The translations under genes were made by a program, and so were the position numbers. This document shows positions 32,157 through 41,445 of a stretch of 41,445 bases of DNA, in pieces (position 1 is the first letter of the stretch; each line of letters opens with the position of its first letter). The DNA comes from Gammaproteobacteria bacterium RIFOXYD12_FULL_61_37 (GTDB lineage Bacteria > Pseudomonadota > Gammaproteobacteria > Chromatiales > Chromatiaceae), in NCBI GenBank assembly GCA_001801995.1, contig MGZB01000024.1, positions 1-41,445 on the forward strand, in the 5' to 3' direction. The notes under the pieces were generated by a model. It saw only the letters and a program-made list of their open reading frames with translations. It had not been told where the DNA came from and made no database searches.

Positions 32157-33500
32157 TCAAGCCTTGGAACCGGCCTCCTTGACCTTGCCGGCCAGGCGGG
32201 CGGCGATCTCTTCGACCTGATCCAGATCGATTCCCTCAACCATGACCCGGATCAGGGGCTCGGTACCGGAAGGCCGCAAAAGGACACGGCCCCGGTTGCC
32301 CAGTTCCTTCTCCGCATCCGCCAACGCCTGAATGACGGCAGGGTTCTCCAGCACGCCGTCGCGGCTTTTGAGACGGACGTTTATCAGTTTCTGCGGATAC
32401 ATCTTCAACCCGCCCAGGAGCTGGCCGAGGTCCTGCCCGGTCTGGCGCATCTCCACCAGGATCTGGAGGGCGGAGACGATGCCGTCACCCGTGGTGGTCC
32501 TATCCAGGCAGATGATATGACCGGAGGACTCGCCGCCGAGGATCCAGCTCCGTTCCTTCAGGCGCTCCATGATGTAGCGGTCGCCCACCTGGACCCGGTC
32601 CAGCACGATCCCCTTGTCCGCCAGGGCGTGTTCCAGGCCCAGGTTGCTCATCAGGGTGCCGACCACGGCGCCCTGGAACTCCCGGTTGCGGATACGGGAA
32701 CAGGCGATGATATAGAGCAACTGGTCGCCATCGATGATCTCGCCGGCGCTGTCCACCATGAGCACCCGATCGGCATCGCCGTCCAGGGCGATGCCCAGAT
32801 CGGCGCCCTGCTCCAGCACCGCGACCCGCAGCTTTTCCATGTGGGTCGAGCCCACGTCCTTGTTGATGTTCAGTCCATCGGGGGTGACACCGATGGCGAT
32901 CACCTCCGCCCCCATTTCCTCGAAGACATGGGGCGCGATGTGGTAGGCCGCGCCGTTGGCGCAATCCACCAGGATCTTCATGCCCTGAAAACTGATATTG
33001 GAGGGCACGGTACTCTTGCAGAACTCAATGTAACGGCCCGCCGCATCGTCGATACGATAGGCCTTGCCCAGAAACTGGGAGCCCACCGTCTCCATGGGCT
33101 TGTCCATCTCCTCCTCGATCAGCATCTCCACCTCGTCCGGGAGCTTGCTGCCGTCGCTTGAGAAGAACTTGATGCCGTTGTCGTGATGGGGATTGTGGGA
33201 GGCGCTGATGACGATACCGGCCTGGGCGCGGAAGGTGCGGGTCAGATAGGCGATACCGGGCGTCGGCATGGGACCGAGCAGATGGATATCAACCCCGGCG
33301 GCGGCCAGGCCCGCTTCCAGCGCCGATTCGAACATATAGCCCGAAATACGGGTGTCCTTGCCGATCAGGATCTTGCCGTCCACACCCTGGCCGAGTACCC
33401 GCCCGGCGGCCCAACCCAGCTTCAGGATGAACTCGGGATTGATCTTGTCGTCACCGACACGGCCACGGATGCCGTCGGTACCAAAATATTTACGTTTCAA
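32157..33500 (-). CDS. glmM: Phosphoglucosamine mutase
   Basis: Converts glucosamine-6-phosphate to glucosamine-1-phosphate for UDP-GlcNAc, needed for peptidoglycan and LPS. The 447-residue protein has FGTDGIRG at the N terminus, catalytic phosphoserine Ser101 in [15 protein letters not shown], the metal loop ALDGDADR, the sugar loop GGESSGH and the phosphate loop [11 protein letters not shown]. It starts with TTG at 33500, which overlaps the folP TGA by two bases and has GAGGAG 5 bases upstream. The ftsH-folP-glmM order is typical of Gammaproteobacteria. Confidence 0.97.
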   Translation of the reverse strand: MKRKYFGTDGIRGRVGDDKINPEFILKLGWAAGRVLGQGVDGKILIGKDTRISGYMFESALEAGLAAAGVDIHLLGPMPTPGIAYLTRTFRAQAGIVISASHNPHHDNGIKFFSSDGSKLPDEVEMLIEEEMDKPMETVGSQFLGKAYRIDDAAGRYIEFCKSTVPSNISFQGMKILVDCANGAAYHIAPHVFEEMGAEVIAIGVTPDGLNINKDVGSTHMEKLRVAVLEQGADLGIALDGDADRVLMVDSAGEIIDGDQLLYIIACSRIRNREFQGAVVGTLMSNLGLEHALADKGIVLDRVQVGDRYIMERLKERSWILGGESSGHIICLDRTTTGDGIVSALQILVEMRQTGQDLGQLLGGLKMYPQKLINVRLKSRDGVLENPAVIQALADAEKELGNRGRVLLRPSGTEPLIRVMVEGIDLDQVEEIAARLAGKVKEAGSKA

Positions 33501-34354
33501 AGGGACTCCTCTGTTCGCTCTATCACGGCCCAGGCCATTTTAATGGCTTCGACCGTTTCCTTCACATCATGTACCCGCAACAGGCGGGCTCCGCGTTCGA
33601 CGGCCATCACGGCGGCGGCCAGGCTGCCGTTCAGCCGCTGCTCGACCGGGACGCCGCCCAGCGCCGCCCCGATCATGGACTTACGCGAGATACCGACCAG
33701 GAGCCCCCGGCCCAGGGCGCGGAATTCGTCCAGCCGTGCCAGCAGGCTGAGATTGTGCGCCAGGGTCTTGCCGAAGCCAAACCCCGGATCGATCAGTATC
33801 CGCTCCGGGGGAATGCCGGCGGCGGTGCAGGCTTCGATGCGTCCTTGCAGGAAGGCCATCACCTCCGCGACCACGTCGGCATAAGCGGGGGCTGCCTGCA
33901 TGCCGCCCGGTTCGCCCTGCATGTGCATCAGGCAGACGGGGACACCGCAGGCGGCGGCGGTTTCGAGAGCACCCGGCTTGCGCAGGGCGAAGATGTCGTT
34001 GACAAGCCCAGCCCCGGCCCGCACCGCCTCGGTCATGACCTCCGGCTTGCTGGTGTCGATGGAGATCGGCAGGGGAAGCTCGGCGTGGAGGCGCTCGATC
34101 ACCGGGATCACCCGGTCCAGTTCCTCCTGGAGAGAGACCGGGCTGGCGCCGGGGCGGGAAGATTCGCCGCCCACGTCGATGATGGCCGCGCCCTCCGCAG
34201 CCATGCGCCGGGCCTGAGCCATGGCCCGGTCCAGTCCATGAAACCGGCCGCCATCGGAGAAGGAATCAGGGGTGACGTTGAGAATACCCATGACGGCAGG
34301 CCGGCTCAGATCGAGCGGACGGCCGGCGCAGTTGAGGATGGACGGGAATGTCAT
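33497..34354 (-). CDS. folP: Dihydropteroate synthase
   Basis: Joins p-aminobenzoate to dihydropterin pyrophosphate in folate synthesis; target of sulfonamides. The 285-residue TIM-barrel protein has the two family signatures [15 protein letters not shown] (residues 22-36) and [15 protein letters not shown] (about 57-71), plus [12 protein letters not shown] and GISRKSMIG. The ATG at 34354 lacks a clear ribosome site; a palindromic repeat lies immediately upstream and may have altered the leader. It is coupled to glmM by an overlapping stop and start. Confidence 0.96.
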   Translation of the reverse strand: MTFPSILNCAGRPLDLSRPAVMGILNVTPDSFSDGGRFHGLDRAMAQARRMAAEGAAIIDVGGESSRPGASPVSLQEELDRVIPVIERLHAELPLPISIDTSKPEVMTEAVRAGAGLVNDIFALRKPGALETAAACGVPVCLMHMQGEPGGMQAAPAYADVVAEVMAFLQGRIEACTAAGIPPERILIDPGFGFGKTLAHNLSLLARLDEFRALGRGLLVGISRKSMIGAALGGVPVEQRLNGSLAAAVMAVERGARLLRVHDVKETVEAIKMAWAVIERTEESL

Positions 34355-34360
34355 GGGTAA

Positions 34361-34463
34361 TGAGGCTTGAGCCTTGTAGGTTGGGTTAGGCGCGCGCCAG
34401 CCGCGTGGGGAAACGAGTTATCAGTGAGTTTGCCCGTCTAACCCAACCTACAATCTCAAGCCT
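34361..34463. repeat. GTAGGTTGGGTTAG palindromic repeat between ftsH and folP
   Basis: Perfect 16-base arms TTGTAGGTTGGGTTAG (34374-34389) and complement (34438-34453), extended by GAGGCTTGAG / CTCAAGCCT. This repeat type is common in proteobacterial intergenic DNA. It separates genes that normally sit close together. Confidence 0.7.
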
Positions 34464-34468
34464 ATAGC

Positions 34469-36394
<1,926 letters not shown>

Positions 36395-36437
36395 GGCAGA
36401 GTCCTCGTATGCTCTAATGCATGTAACATTGCGAAAA

Positions 36438-37058
36438 TTATACCCGTTTTCCCCTGGCCAGGAGATAGACCTCGCGGCTGATGGACCTTGAGGCCTCGGG
36501 CTTCCTCGTCATCACCTTGCTGAAGCTGAGCCTCAACTCTTTGAGAAAGGGCTCGAAGCCCTCCCCCTGAAATACCTTGACCAGAAAATCACCGCCGGGT
36601 TTCAGAGTCTCCCGCGCAAAATCCAGGGCCAGTTCGCATAAATGGATAGATCGGGGTTGATCGACCACAGCCACACCCGAGACATTGGGCGCCATATCGG
36701 AAATTACAAGATCGACCGGCCGCCCGGACAGCAGTTCCCTCAGTTTTTCCAGGACTTCCCGCTCCCTGAAATCCCCCTCAAGGAACTCGACACCGGCCAC
36801 CGGGTCCATCGGCAGAATATCCATGGCAATCACCACTCCCTTGCCGCCCACCGATTGACTGGCTACTTGGGTCCAACCGCCGGGCGCGGCGCCCAGGTCA
36901 ACCACCACCTGTCCGGGCCGGAGTATCCTGTCCTTCTCCTGGATCTCCAGCAGCTTGTAGGCCGCCCTGGAGCGGAACCCTTCGCGCTGGGCGCGCTGTA
37001 CATAGGGATCGTTGAAATGCCGGTTCAACCAGCGTTGGCTGCTCTTGGTCTTGGCCAT
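36438..37058 (-). CDS. rlmE: 23S rRNA (U2552-2'-O)-methyltransferase
   Basis: Methylates U2552 of 23S rRNA, a late 50S assembly step; also called FtsJ/RrmJ. The 206-residue protein has the SAM loop [15 protein letters not shown] and the K-D-K-E catalytic set: Lys38 in RAAYKLLE, Asp124 in VISDMAPN, Lys164 in [10 protein letters not shown] and the Glu of SREVYLLA. It precedes ftsH and is divergent from yhbY, the standard arrangement. Confidence 0.97.
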   Translation of the reverse strand: MAKTKSSQRWLNRHFNDPYVQRAQREGFRSRAAYKLLEIQEKDRILRPGQVVVDLGAAPGGWTQVASQSVGGKGVVIAMDILPMDPVAGVEFLEGDFREREVLEKLRELLSGRPVDLVISDMAPNVSGVAVVDQPRSIHLCELALDFARETLKPGGDFLVKVFQGEGFEPFLKELRLSFSKVMTRKPEASRSISREVYLLARGKRV

Positions 37059-37096
37059 CTATATTTTACTTCGTCACTCGGGAAGGCTTCCGGGGC

Positions 37097-37102
37097 TATA
37101 AT
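37097..37102 (+). promoter_or_regulatory. -10 element for yhbY
   Basis: Consensus TATAAT 27 bases before the yhbY ATG; no strong -35 at 17 bases. Confidence 0.55.
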
Positions 37103-37129
37103 GGCCCGTTTTCAGCCGGACACCAAGTC

Positions 37130-37426
37130 ATGAAACTCAGCGAACCCCAAAAGCGCCACCTCAAGGGACTGGCCCACCACCTCAAGCCGGTCGTCATCAT
37201 CGGCCAAGCGGGGGTAACCGAAGGAGTGCTGGGAGAGATCGGCGTCGCCCTGGACTTCCATGAACTCATCAAGGTCAAGGTCAACGCAGGGGAGCGGGAG
37301 GAACGGGACGCCATGATCGAGGCCATCACCACAGCCACCGGCGCCGTCTTCATCAACCGTATCGGCCATGTGGCCATCTTCTTCCGCCGCAACAGCCGCA
37401 AGCCGAAGGTTGTGCTTCCCGCGTAA
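37130..37426 (+). CDS. yhbY: CRM-domain ribosome assembly protein YhbY
   Basis: Small RNA-binding protein associated with pre-50S particles. The 98-residue product is a single CRM domain: LSEPQKRHLKGLAHHLKPVV, the GxxG loop IGQAGVTEGVL, and FINRIGHVAIFFRRN near the end. It is divergent from rlmE across a 71-base promoter interval. Confidence 0.95.
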   Translation: MKLSEPQKRHLKGLAHHLKPVVIIGQAGVTEGVLGEIGVALDFHELIKVKVNAGEREERDAMIEAITTATGAVFINRIGHVAIFFRRNSRKPKVVLPA

Positions 37427-37438
37427 GCAGGGCGGGGC

Positions 37439-37684
37439 TTACTCCCTTCCCCTTCCTGCCCAATCTTCCGGCGTATAAGTGGTGACGCTCAGGGCATGGA
37501 GCTCGCCGCTGGCGATCAAATCCTTGACCCTCTCCATCACCATGCGGTGCTGCTGGATACGGCTCTTGCCGGCGAAGGCCTCGCTGATCACCAGGGCCTC
37601 CAGGCTGCAACCCTCGCCTTTGATGGTAATGGCTGCGTCCGGCAGCGCCTCTTGGATGCGCCGTTTGACGGTCTCGCTCAACAT
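37439..37684 (-). CDS. BolA-family protein, IbaG/YrbA-like
   Basis: The 81-residue BolA-fold protein has the class signature HRMVMERVKDLI...HALSVTTYTPEDW. A Cys in GEGCSLEALVIS stands in the position used with monothiol glutaredoxins for [2Fe-2S] binding, as in IbaG-type members. The upstream open frame is spurious; ATG at 37684 has GGAGGAG 7 bases before it. It follows prfC by 17 bases and is probably co-transcribed. Confidence 0.88.
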   Translation of the reverse strand: MLSETVKRRIQEALPDAAITIKGEGCSLEALVISEAFAGKSRIQQHRMVMERVKDLIASGELHALSVTTYTPEDWAGRGRE

Positions 37685-37701
37685 GGGCCTACTCCTCCAA
37701 A

Positions 37702-39282
37702 TCAAAGCTCGCGCGTGGCAAGAAAGCGGATATCCGGCCAGCGTTCCTGGGTCAGTTGCAGGTTGACGCGGGTGGGGGCCAAGTAAACAAGCTGCTCGTC
37801 GCCGTCCAGGGCCAGGTTGTCGTGGGCCTTCTGGCGGAACTGTTCCAGCATCTTGGGATCGTCGCACTGGACCCAGCGGGCAGTGGCCACGCCGATCGTC
37901 TCGACCACCGCATCGACGCTGTATTCGTTCATGAGCCGGTGGGCGGCCACGTCGAATTGGAGCACGCCGATGGCGCCCAGGATCAGGTCGTTGTTCTTCA
38001 GCGGCCGGAAGGATTGGGTGGCGCCCTCCTCGGACAATTGCAAGATGCCCTTCAGGAGTTGCTTGCTCTTGAGCGGGTCTTTCAACACCACGCGGCGGAA
38101 CAGTTCGGGGGCGAAGAAGGGGATACCCTCGTATTTCAGATCCTCGCCCTCGGTAAAGGTGTCGCCGATCTGGATGGTGCCGTGGTTGTGCAGGCCGATG
38201 ATGTCGCCCGGCCAGGCCTCCTCCACGTGGGCGCGCTCGGCGGCCTGGAAGGTGACGGCGTTGGAGACCTGCACCGTCTTGCCGATGCGCACGTGCCGCA
38301 TCTTCATACCCTTGGTGTAGCTGCCGGAGCAGACGCGCATGAAGGCGATGCGGTCGCGGTGCTGGGGGTCCATGTTCGCCTGGATTTTGAAGATGAAGCC
38401 GCTGAACCTGTCCTCGGCGGGCTCGACGATTCGCTGTACCGTGGCGCGGGGCTGGGGCGGAGGGGCGTATTCGACGAAGGCGTCCAGCAGCTCCTTGACA
38501 CCGAAGTTGTTGATGGCAGAGCCAAAGAAGACCGGCGACTGTTTCCCTGCCCGGTAGGCCTTCAGGTCGATCTCATGGCTGGCGCCCATTACCAGCTCCA
38601 CCTCGGTGCGCAACTCGTCGGCCTGATCGCCGATCACTTCGTCCAGACGGGGATTGTTCAGGCCGACGATCAGCTCGCCTTCCTGGATCTTACCGCCATG
38701 GGTCGGGCTATAGAGGTAGGTGGTGTCGTTGCGCAGGTCATAGACCCCCTTGAAACGCTTGCCCATGCCGATGGGCCAGGTCGCCGGGGCACATTGAATC
38801 TTCAGGACATTCTCGATCTCGTCCAGGACTTCCATGGCATCGCGCCCCTCCCGGTCCAGCTTGTTGACGAAGGTGAGGATGGGCGTGTCCCGCATGCGGC
38901 AGACATCCATCAACTTGATGGTCCGCTCCTCGACGCCCTTGGCCACGTCGATCACCATCAGGGCCGAATCCACCGCCGTCAGGGTGCGGTAGGTGTCCTC
39001 CGAGAAGTCCTCGTGGCCGGGGGTGTCGAGCAGGTTGACCACCCGGTCCCGGTAGGGAAACTGCATCACCGAGGAAGTGACCGAGATGCCGCGCTGCTTC
39101 TCCAGCTCCATCCAGTCGGAAGTGGCGTGTCGCGCCGCCTTGCGGCCCTTGACCGTCCCCGCCATCTGGATCGCCCCCCCGAACAGCAGCAGCTTCTCGG
39201 TAAGGGTCGTCTTACCGGCGTCGGGGTGGGAGATGATGGCGAAGGTACGGCGCTTCGCCAGTTCCTCGGAAACCTGGGACAT
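37702..39282 (-). CDS. prfC: Peptide chain release factor 3
   Basis: GTPase that recycles RF1/RF2 after peptide release. The 526-residue protein has G1 [13 protein letters not shown], the switch region with [13 protein letters not shown]3 [10 protein letters not shown] and G4 FVNKLDRE, then the RF3-specific C-terminal domains ([19 protein letters not shown] in part). The frame extends 12 codons upstream into repeat DNA; ATG at 39282, preceded by AGGT, gives the usual [21 protein letters not shown] terminus. Confidence 0.97.
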   Translation of the reverse strand: MSQVSEELAKRRTFAIISHPDAGKTTLTEKLLLFGGAIQMAGTVKGRKAARHATSDWMELEKQRGISVTSSVMQFPYRDRVVNLLDTPGHEDFSEDTYRTLTAVDSALMVIDVAKGVEERTIKLMDVCRMRDTPILTFVNKLDREGRDAMEVLDEIENVLKIQCAPATWPIGMGKRFKGVYDLRNDTTYLYSPTHGGKIQEGELIVGLNNPRLDEVIGDQADELRTEVELVMGASHEIDLKAYRAGKQSPVFFGSAINNFGVKELLDAFVEYAPPPQPRATVQRIVEPAEDRFSGFIFKIQANMDPQHRDRIAFMRVCSGSYTKGMKMRHVRIGKTVQVSNAVTFQAAERAHVEEAWPGDIIGLHNHGTIQIGDTFTEGEDLKYEGIPFFAPELFRRVVLKDPLKSKQLLKGILQLSEEGATQSFRPLKNNDLILGAIGVLQFDVAAHRLMNEYSVDAVVETIGVATARWVQCDDPKMLEQFRQKAHDNLALDGDEQLVYLAPTRVNLQLTQERWPDIRFLATREL

Positions 39283-39295
39283 GATGGAACCTGTG

Positions 39296-39340
39296 GGAAT
39301 AGTGGCGCAAGGATGCACCGGTTACGGACTTGAGGACGGG
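39296..39340 (+). repeat. 43-bp hairpin repeat, copy 3 (diverged)
   Basis: AGTGGCGCAAGGATGCACCG then GTTACGGACTTGAGGACGGG; the same layout as 10420-10461, with the hairpin core weakened to GGCGCAAGGATGCACC. It lies in the prfC leader. Confidence 0.6.
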
Positions 39341-39493
39341 AAAGCGGCGATTATAGCGATTCAGGACGAATATTTCGCGGATGAGAGCGATGATCTTGAA
39401 CTGTACCGGACACGAGCGGCAAGGGATGCGATGGGCTTGCGAATCGTGCCGGACGCGAGCCCGTCCGCCCTCGAATTGTTCAAACCCAGGACG

Positions 39494-39517
39494 CATGATA
39501 TCGTTTGCAATATCATG
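39494..39517. promoter_or_regulatory. Palindrome over the PIN toxin start codon
   Basis: CATGATAT-CGTTTGCA-ATATCATG, perfect 8-bp arms with an 8-base centre; the right arm includes the ATG of the PIN gene. Likely operator for the antitoxin, blocking promoter or translation start. Confidence 0.6.
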
Positions 39518-39952
39518 AAAGTACGGGCCGTTTTCGATACGAATCTGATCGTCGCAGGGCTTTCAAGCCGGCGGGGGGCATCCCATGCGCTGCTCAGGCA
39601 GGCCTTCGACGGGCGTTTCGTGCTACTGGCTTCTCCCACACTCTGGCTTGAGTACGAGGCTGTCCTCAAGCGCGAAAATATCAGACAGCTTCATAAGCTC
39701 GGCGACAAAGAGGTGGATGATTTCCTGGATGCCATGGCCTCTGTAATTGAGCCCGTTCACCTTCACTACTTATGGCGTCCGCAGCTTTCCGACCCAAAAG
39801 ATGAGATGGTCCTGGAAACAGCCATAAACGGCCAATCCGATGCCTTGGTTACTTTCAACATCCGCGACTTTGAGACGGCCACGAAACGCTTCTCCCCCCG
39901 GCTGATGACAGCCTCCCAGTTTCTGGGCTATCTGGAGACCCAACATGAGTAA
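39515..39952 (+). CDS. PIN-domain ribonuclease toxin
   Basis: The 145-residue product begins MKVRAVFDTNLIVAGLSS, the first acidic strand of PIN nucleases (Asp8), followed by a conserved Glu near residue 45-50 (LASPTLWLEYEAVL), DPKDEMVLETA and VTFNIRDFE. This is the COG1569-type putative toxin. The long open frame upstream is not part of it; this ATG restores family length. The stop overlaps the antitoxin start by 8 bases, and the toxin comes first, unlike many type II pairs. Confidence 0.88.
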   Translation: MKVRAVFDTNLIVAGLSSRRGASHALLRQAFDGRFVLLASPTLWLEYEAVLKRENIRQLHKLGDKEVDDFLDAMASVIEPVHLHYLWRPQLSDPKDEMVLETAINGQSDALVTFNIRDFETATKRFSPRLMTASQFLGYLETQHE

Positions 39953-40184
39953 CTTTGCCCTGCGACTGCCTGATTCCCTGTACGCCTATGCCAAGAAAAT
40001 GGCCCAGGAAGATAACGCATCCCTGAATCAGTTCATCGTCATGGCTGTAGCCGAAAAGGTATCAGCCTTGAACACGGAAAACTTCTTCAAGGAACGTGCC
40101 CTGCGCGGTAACCGGGAACGCTTCCTGGAGATCATGGACAGGGTACCGGATGTACCAGCGCAAACCGGGGATGAGATACCCTAG
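39945..40184 (+). CDS. Ribbon-helix-helix antitoxin partner of the PIN toxin
   Basis: The 79-residue protein has an N-terminal RHH motif, NFALRLPDSLYAYAKKMAQE followed by DNASLNQFIVMAVAEKV, as in HicB-tail/Arc-like antitoxins, and a C-terminal acidic tail (MDRVPDVPAQTGDEIP) likely to bind the toxin. It overlaps the PIN gene, so the two are translationally coupled. Confidence 0.85.
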   Translation: MSNFALRLPDSLYAYAKKMAQEDNASLNQFIVMAVAEKVSALNTENFFKERALRGNRERFLEIMDRVPDVPAQTGDEIP

Positions 40185-40186
40185 CC

Positions 40187-40390
40187 CGACATGCTGAGAC
40201 AGGCAGGATGTGGAGCGCTTGCGAACCACAGATTGTGAGACCACATCCGCCGACGAATGAGGGAGCGGACGATGTAGCGGTCTACCCGCCTTCGGAACCG
40301 CTCCCATGACAGGTTGTGTCTCTGGCTGCGCCGTTGCGGCATGCGCCGCCAGGTCCGGCAGATTTCGCTGTCGAAGGTTCCCGAATTGAA
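40187..40390 (-). pseudogene. Relic of a group II intron reverse transcriptase C terminus
   Basis: The minus-strand reading contains FDSEICRTWRRMPQRRSQRH then NLSWERFRRRVDRYI, resembling the maturase/C-terminal end of bacterial group II intron proteins (xWRRxLRRRSQRxxLxWERF). The usual LPxPRIxHPYP ending is lost, probably by a frameshift, and the preceding NYFG remnant is in another frame. No reverse transcriptase core remains. The identification is from memory of the motif, so moderate. Confidence 0.5.
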
Positions 40391-40428
40391 CCGAAATAGT
40401 TGCGAATGGCTGGGCTGAGCTTCTCGGC

Positions 40429-40434
40429 TATAAT
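40429..40434 (+). promoter_or_regulatory. -10 element for the SDR gene
   Basis: TATAAT 32 bases before the ATG; no convincing -35. Confidence 0.5.
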
Positions 40435-40466
40435 CTGCGGCTTCTTCCGCCCGGCGATCAACCCCC

Positions 40467-41210
40467 ATGTCGAACGATTACACTCCCCCCCGCGATCTGC
40501 TCAAAGACCACCGAATCCTGGTCACCGGCGCCGGTGACGGGTTGGGCCGGGCCGTCGCCCGCGCCGCCGCCGCGCACGGCGCCACCGTCATCCTGGTGGG
40601 ACGGACCCCGGCCAAGCTGGAGCAGGTCTATGACCAGATCGAGGCGGACGGTTCCCCTCAGCCGGCCATCCTCCCCCTGAACTTCGATGGCGCAGCCGAA
40701 CAGGAGTATCAAGAACTTGCGGGAATCATCGACCGCGAGTTCGGCTCCTTGCAGGGGCTGGTCCATTGTGCGGCCCAACTCAAACTCCTGAGCCGCATCG
40801 ACGACTACGACCTGGAGACCTGGAACAAGATCCTCCAGGTCAACCTGACCGCCCCCTTCATCCTGACCCAGGCCTGCCTGCCCCTGCTGCGTGCCTCGGA
40901 CCAGGCCTCGGTGATCTTCACCTCCGACGCCCTGGGCCGCATCGGCAAGGCCTATTGGGGGGCCTATGCCGTCGCCAAGTTCGGCATCGAGGGGCTGATG
41001 CAAGTCCTGGCCGACGAACTGGAGAGCGAAGGCAAGATCCGCGTCAACGCCATCGACCCCGGTCCCCTGCGCACCAAGCTACGCAACACCGCCTATCCCG
41101 GCGAAGATCCCGGCCTGCTGTCCGCCCCGGAATCGACGGCCCCGGCCTATCTCCGCCTGCTGGGCGGCGACGGGAAAGGTATCCACGGCCAGTCGATCAG
41201 CCTGCGGTAA
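40467..41210 (+). CDS. YciK-family short-chain dehydrogenase/reductase
   Basis: The 247-residue Rossmann-fold oxidoreductase has the NAD(P) loop TGAGDGLG (residues 20-27), a CAA strand motif (LVHCAAQL), catalytic Tyr and Lys in YAVAK, Ser in FTSDALGR, and IDPGPLRT after the active site. WGAYAVAKFGIEGLMQVLAD is typical of YciK. The substrate is not known for the family. A TATAAT element precedes it. Confidence 0.92.
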   Translation: MSNDYTPPRDLLKDHRILVTGAGDGLGRAVARAAAAHGATVILVGRTPAKLEQVYDQIEADGSPQPAILPLNFDGAAEQEYQELAGIIDREFGSLQGLVHCAAQLKLLSRIDDYDLETWNKILQVNLTAPFILTQACLPLLRASDQASVIFTSDALGRIGKAYWGAYAVAKFGIEGLMQVLADELESEGKIRVNAIDPGPLRTKLRNTAYPGEDPGLLSAPESTAPAYLRLLGGDGKGIHGQSISLR

Positions 41211-41360
41211 GCTGTTCAGCCGCAAGAAACGCGGAGAGCGAAGGAAATAACGAAATCTTCCCCACCCCACGGACGCTTTCTTGACGCCACCGGTGGGGGT
41301 GAAATCAACGGAGACTTAACCCAAGCCCAACAACGCCGTCCAGAATTCAAAGGAAATCAG
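41211..41360. other. Interval between SDR gene and group II intron
   Basis: The first 40 bases (TTCAGCCGCAAGAAACGCGG and on) weakly resemble a half of MITE family 1, but no partner end is seen. A GC-rich pair (CCCACCCCACGG / CCGGTGGGGGTG, about 41259-41300) may fold as a terminator for the SDR gene. No gene is seen. Confidence 0.35.
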
Positions 41361-41361
41361 G

Positions 41362-41445
41362 TCGCGGTAAGAACGGGAGTTACCCCCCGCCCCCCGCACA
41401 GATCCCTGCGAGCGGAATTACCGCACAAGGCTCCTGCCTCGGGTG
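41362..41445 (-). ncRNA. 3' end of a group II intron (domain V and VI-like)
   Basis: The minus strand at 41433-41401 reads GAGCCTTGTGCGGTAAT then TCCGCTCGCAGGGATC. It folds as a domain V hairpin with the AGC triad near its 5' end, a TAAT loop and a CG bulge. It is followed by TGTGCGGGGGGCGGGGGG and TAACTCCCGTTCTTACCGCG, the domain VI-like end seen in bacterial introns. The rest of the intron and its reverse transcriptase would lie to the right of the window. Confidence 0.65.

Noticed and set aside
39077-39514. N-terminal extension of the PIN toxin frame over prfC
   Set aside because: It is antisense to the conserved start of prfC and crosses a repeat; the ATG at 39515 gives the known PIN length and sits in the operator palindrome.

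Overview
This window is a stretch of GC-rich gammaproteobacterial chromosome. Supporting this are the core gene orders rpsP-rimM-trmD-rplS and rlmE-ftsH-folP-glmM with a divergent yhbY, prfC, a YciK-type SDR, a PhoPQ-like pair and a DgcZ-like enzyme. A YeeE-type sulfur transporter and the many c-di-GMP proteins would suit an environmental, possibly sulfur-metabolising member of the Chromatiales or relatives, but the genus cannot be read from the sequence. There is no rRNA, CRISPR array, prophage or complete IS; one tRNA (Lys-UUU) is present.

Layout. 1-2.9 kb: a partial gene end, the ribosomal/tRNA-modification operon on the minus strand, and an IscR-like Rrf2 regulator lacking two of the three Fe-S cysteines but with an IscR-type operator over its own promoter. 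2.9-6.0 kb: minus-strand operon of glycine-zipper protein, PepSY protein, response regulator and PhoQ-like kinase, preceded by four 11-bp-phased GTTCAG repeats. 6.0-13.3 kb: UPF0149/SEC-C protein, a GNAT-C39 fusion plus RimK-like ATP-grasp pair, a SET-domain protein, an Atm1-like ABC exporter and an MqsA-like antitoxin without a visible toxin. 13.7-15.9 kb: a PAS/AAA+ sigma-54 activator facing a small secreted protein gene with a sigma-54 promoter, an IHF-like site and an upstream palindrome. 15.9-28.7 kb: a signalling block with an unorthodox hybrid kinase, DgcZ-like cyclase, CHASE4-GGDEF-EAL protein with a degenerate EAL, and a PhnD-like binding protein followed by a HAMP-PAS-GGDEF-EAL protein. 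28.9-32 kb: hicAB, tRNA-Lys, YeeE transporter and a leaderless PhnD-like protein. 32-39.3 kb: glmM, folP, ftsH, rlmE, yhbY, a BolA-family gene, prfC. 39.5-41.4 kb: PIN/antitoxin pair, relic of a group II intron reverse transcriptase, yciK-like SDR, and at the right edge a group II intron domain V.

The most unusual content is between the genes. Five copies of a 165-166 bp miniature inverted-repeat element lie at 10.1, 13.4, 15.1, 20.3 and 24.3 kb. They have about 45-bp imperfect terminal inverted repeats holding 9-bp-phased CGCAAAG units. Three copies are flanked by perfect 5-bp target duplications (ATTAT, TTGAT, ATAAG). One copy interrupts a different palindromic repeat, and another is itself interrupted by a second 177-bp miniature element with perfect 19-bp ends and a CTCAG duplication. 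Several smaller repeat families are also present. These families look mobile, are not accompanied by any transposase in the window, and supply the ribosome-binding region of at least one gene (the SET protein).
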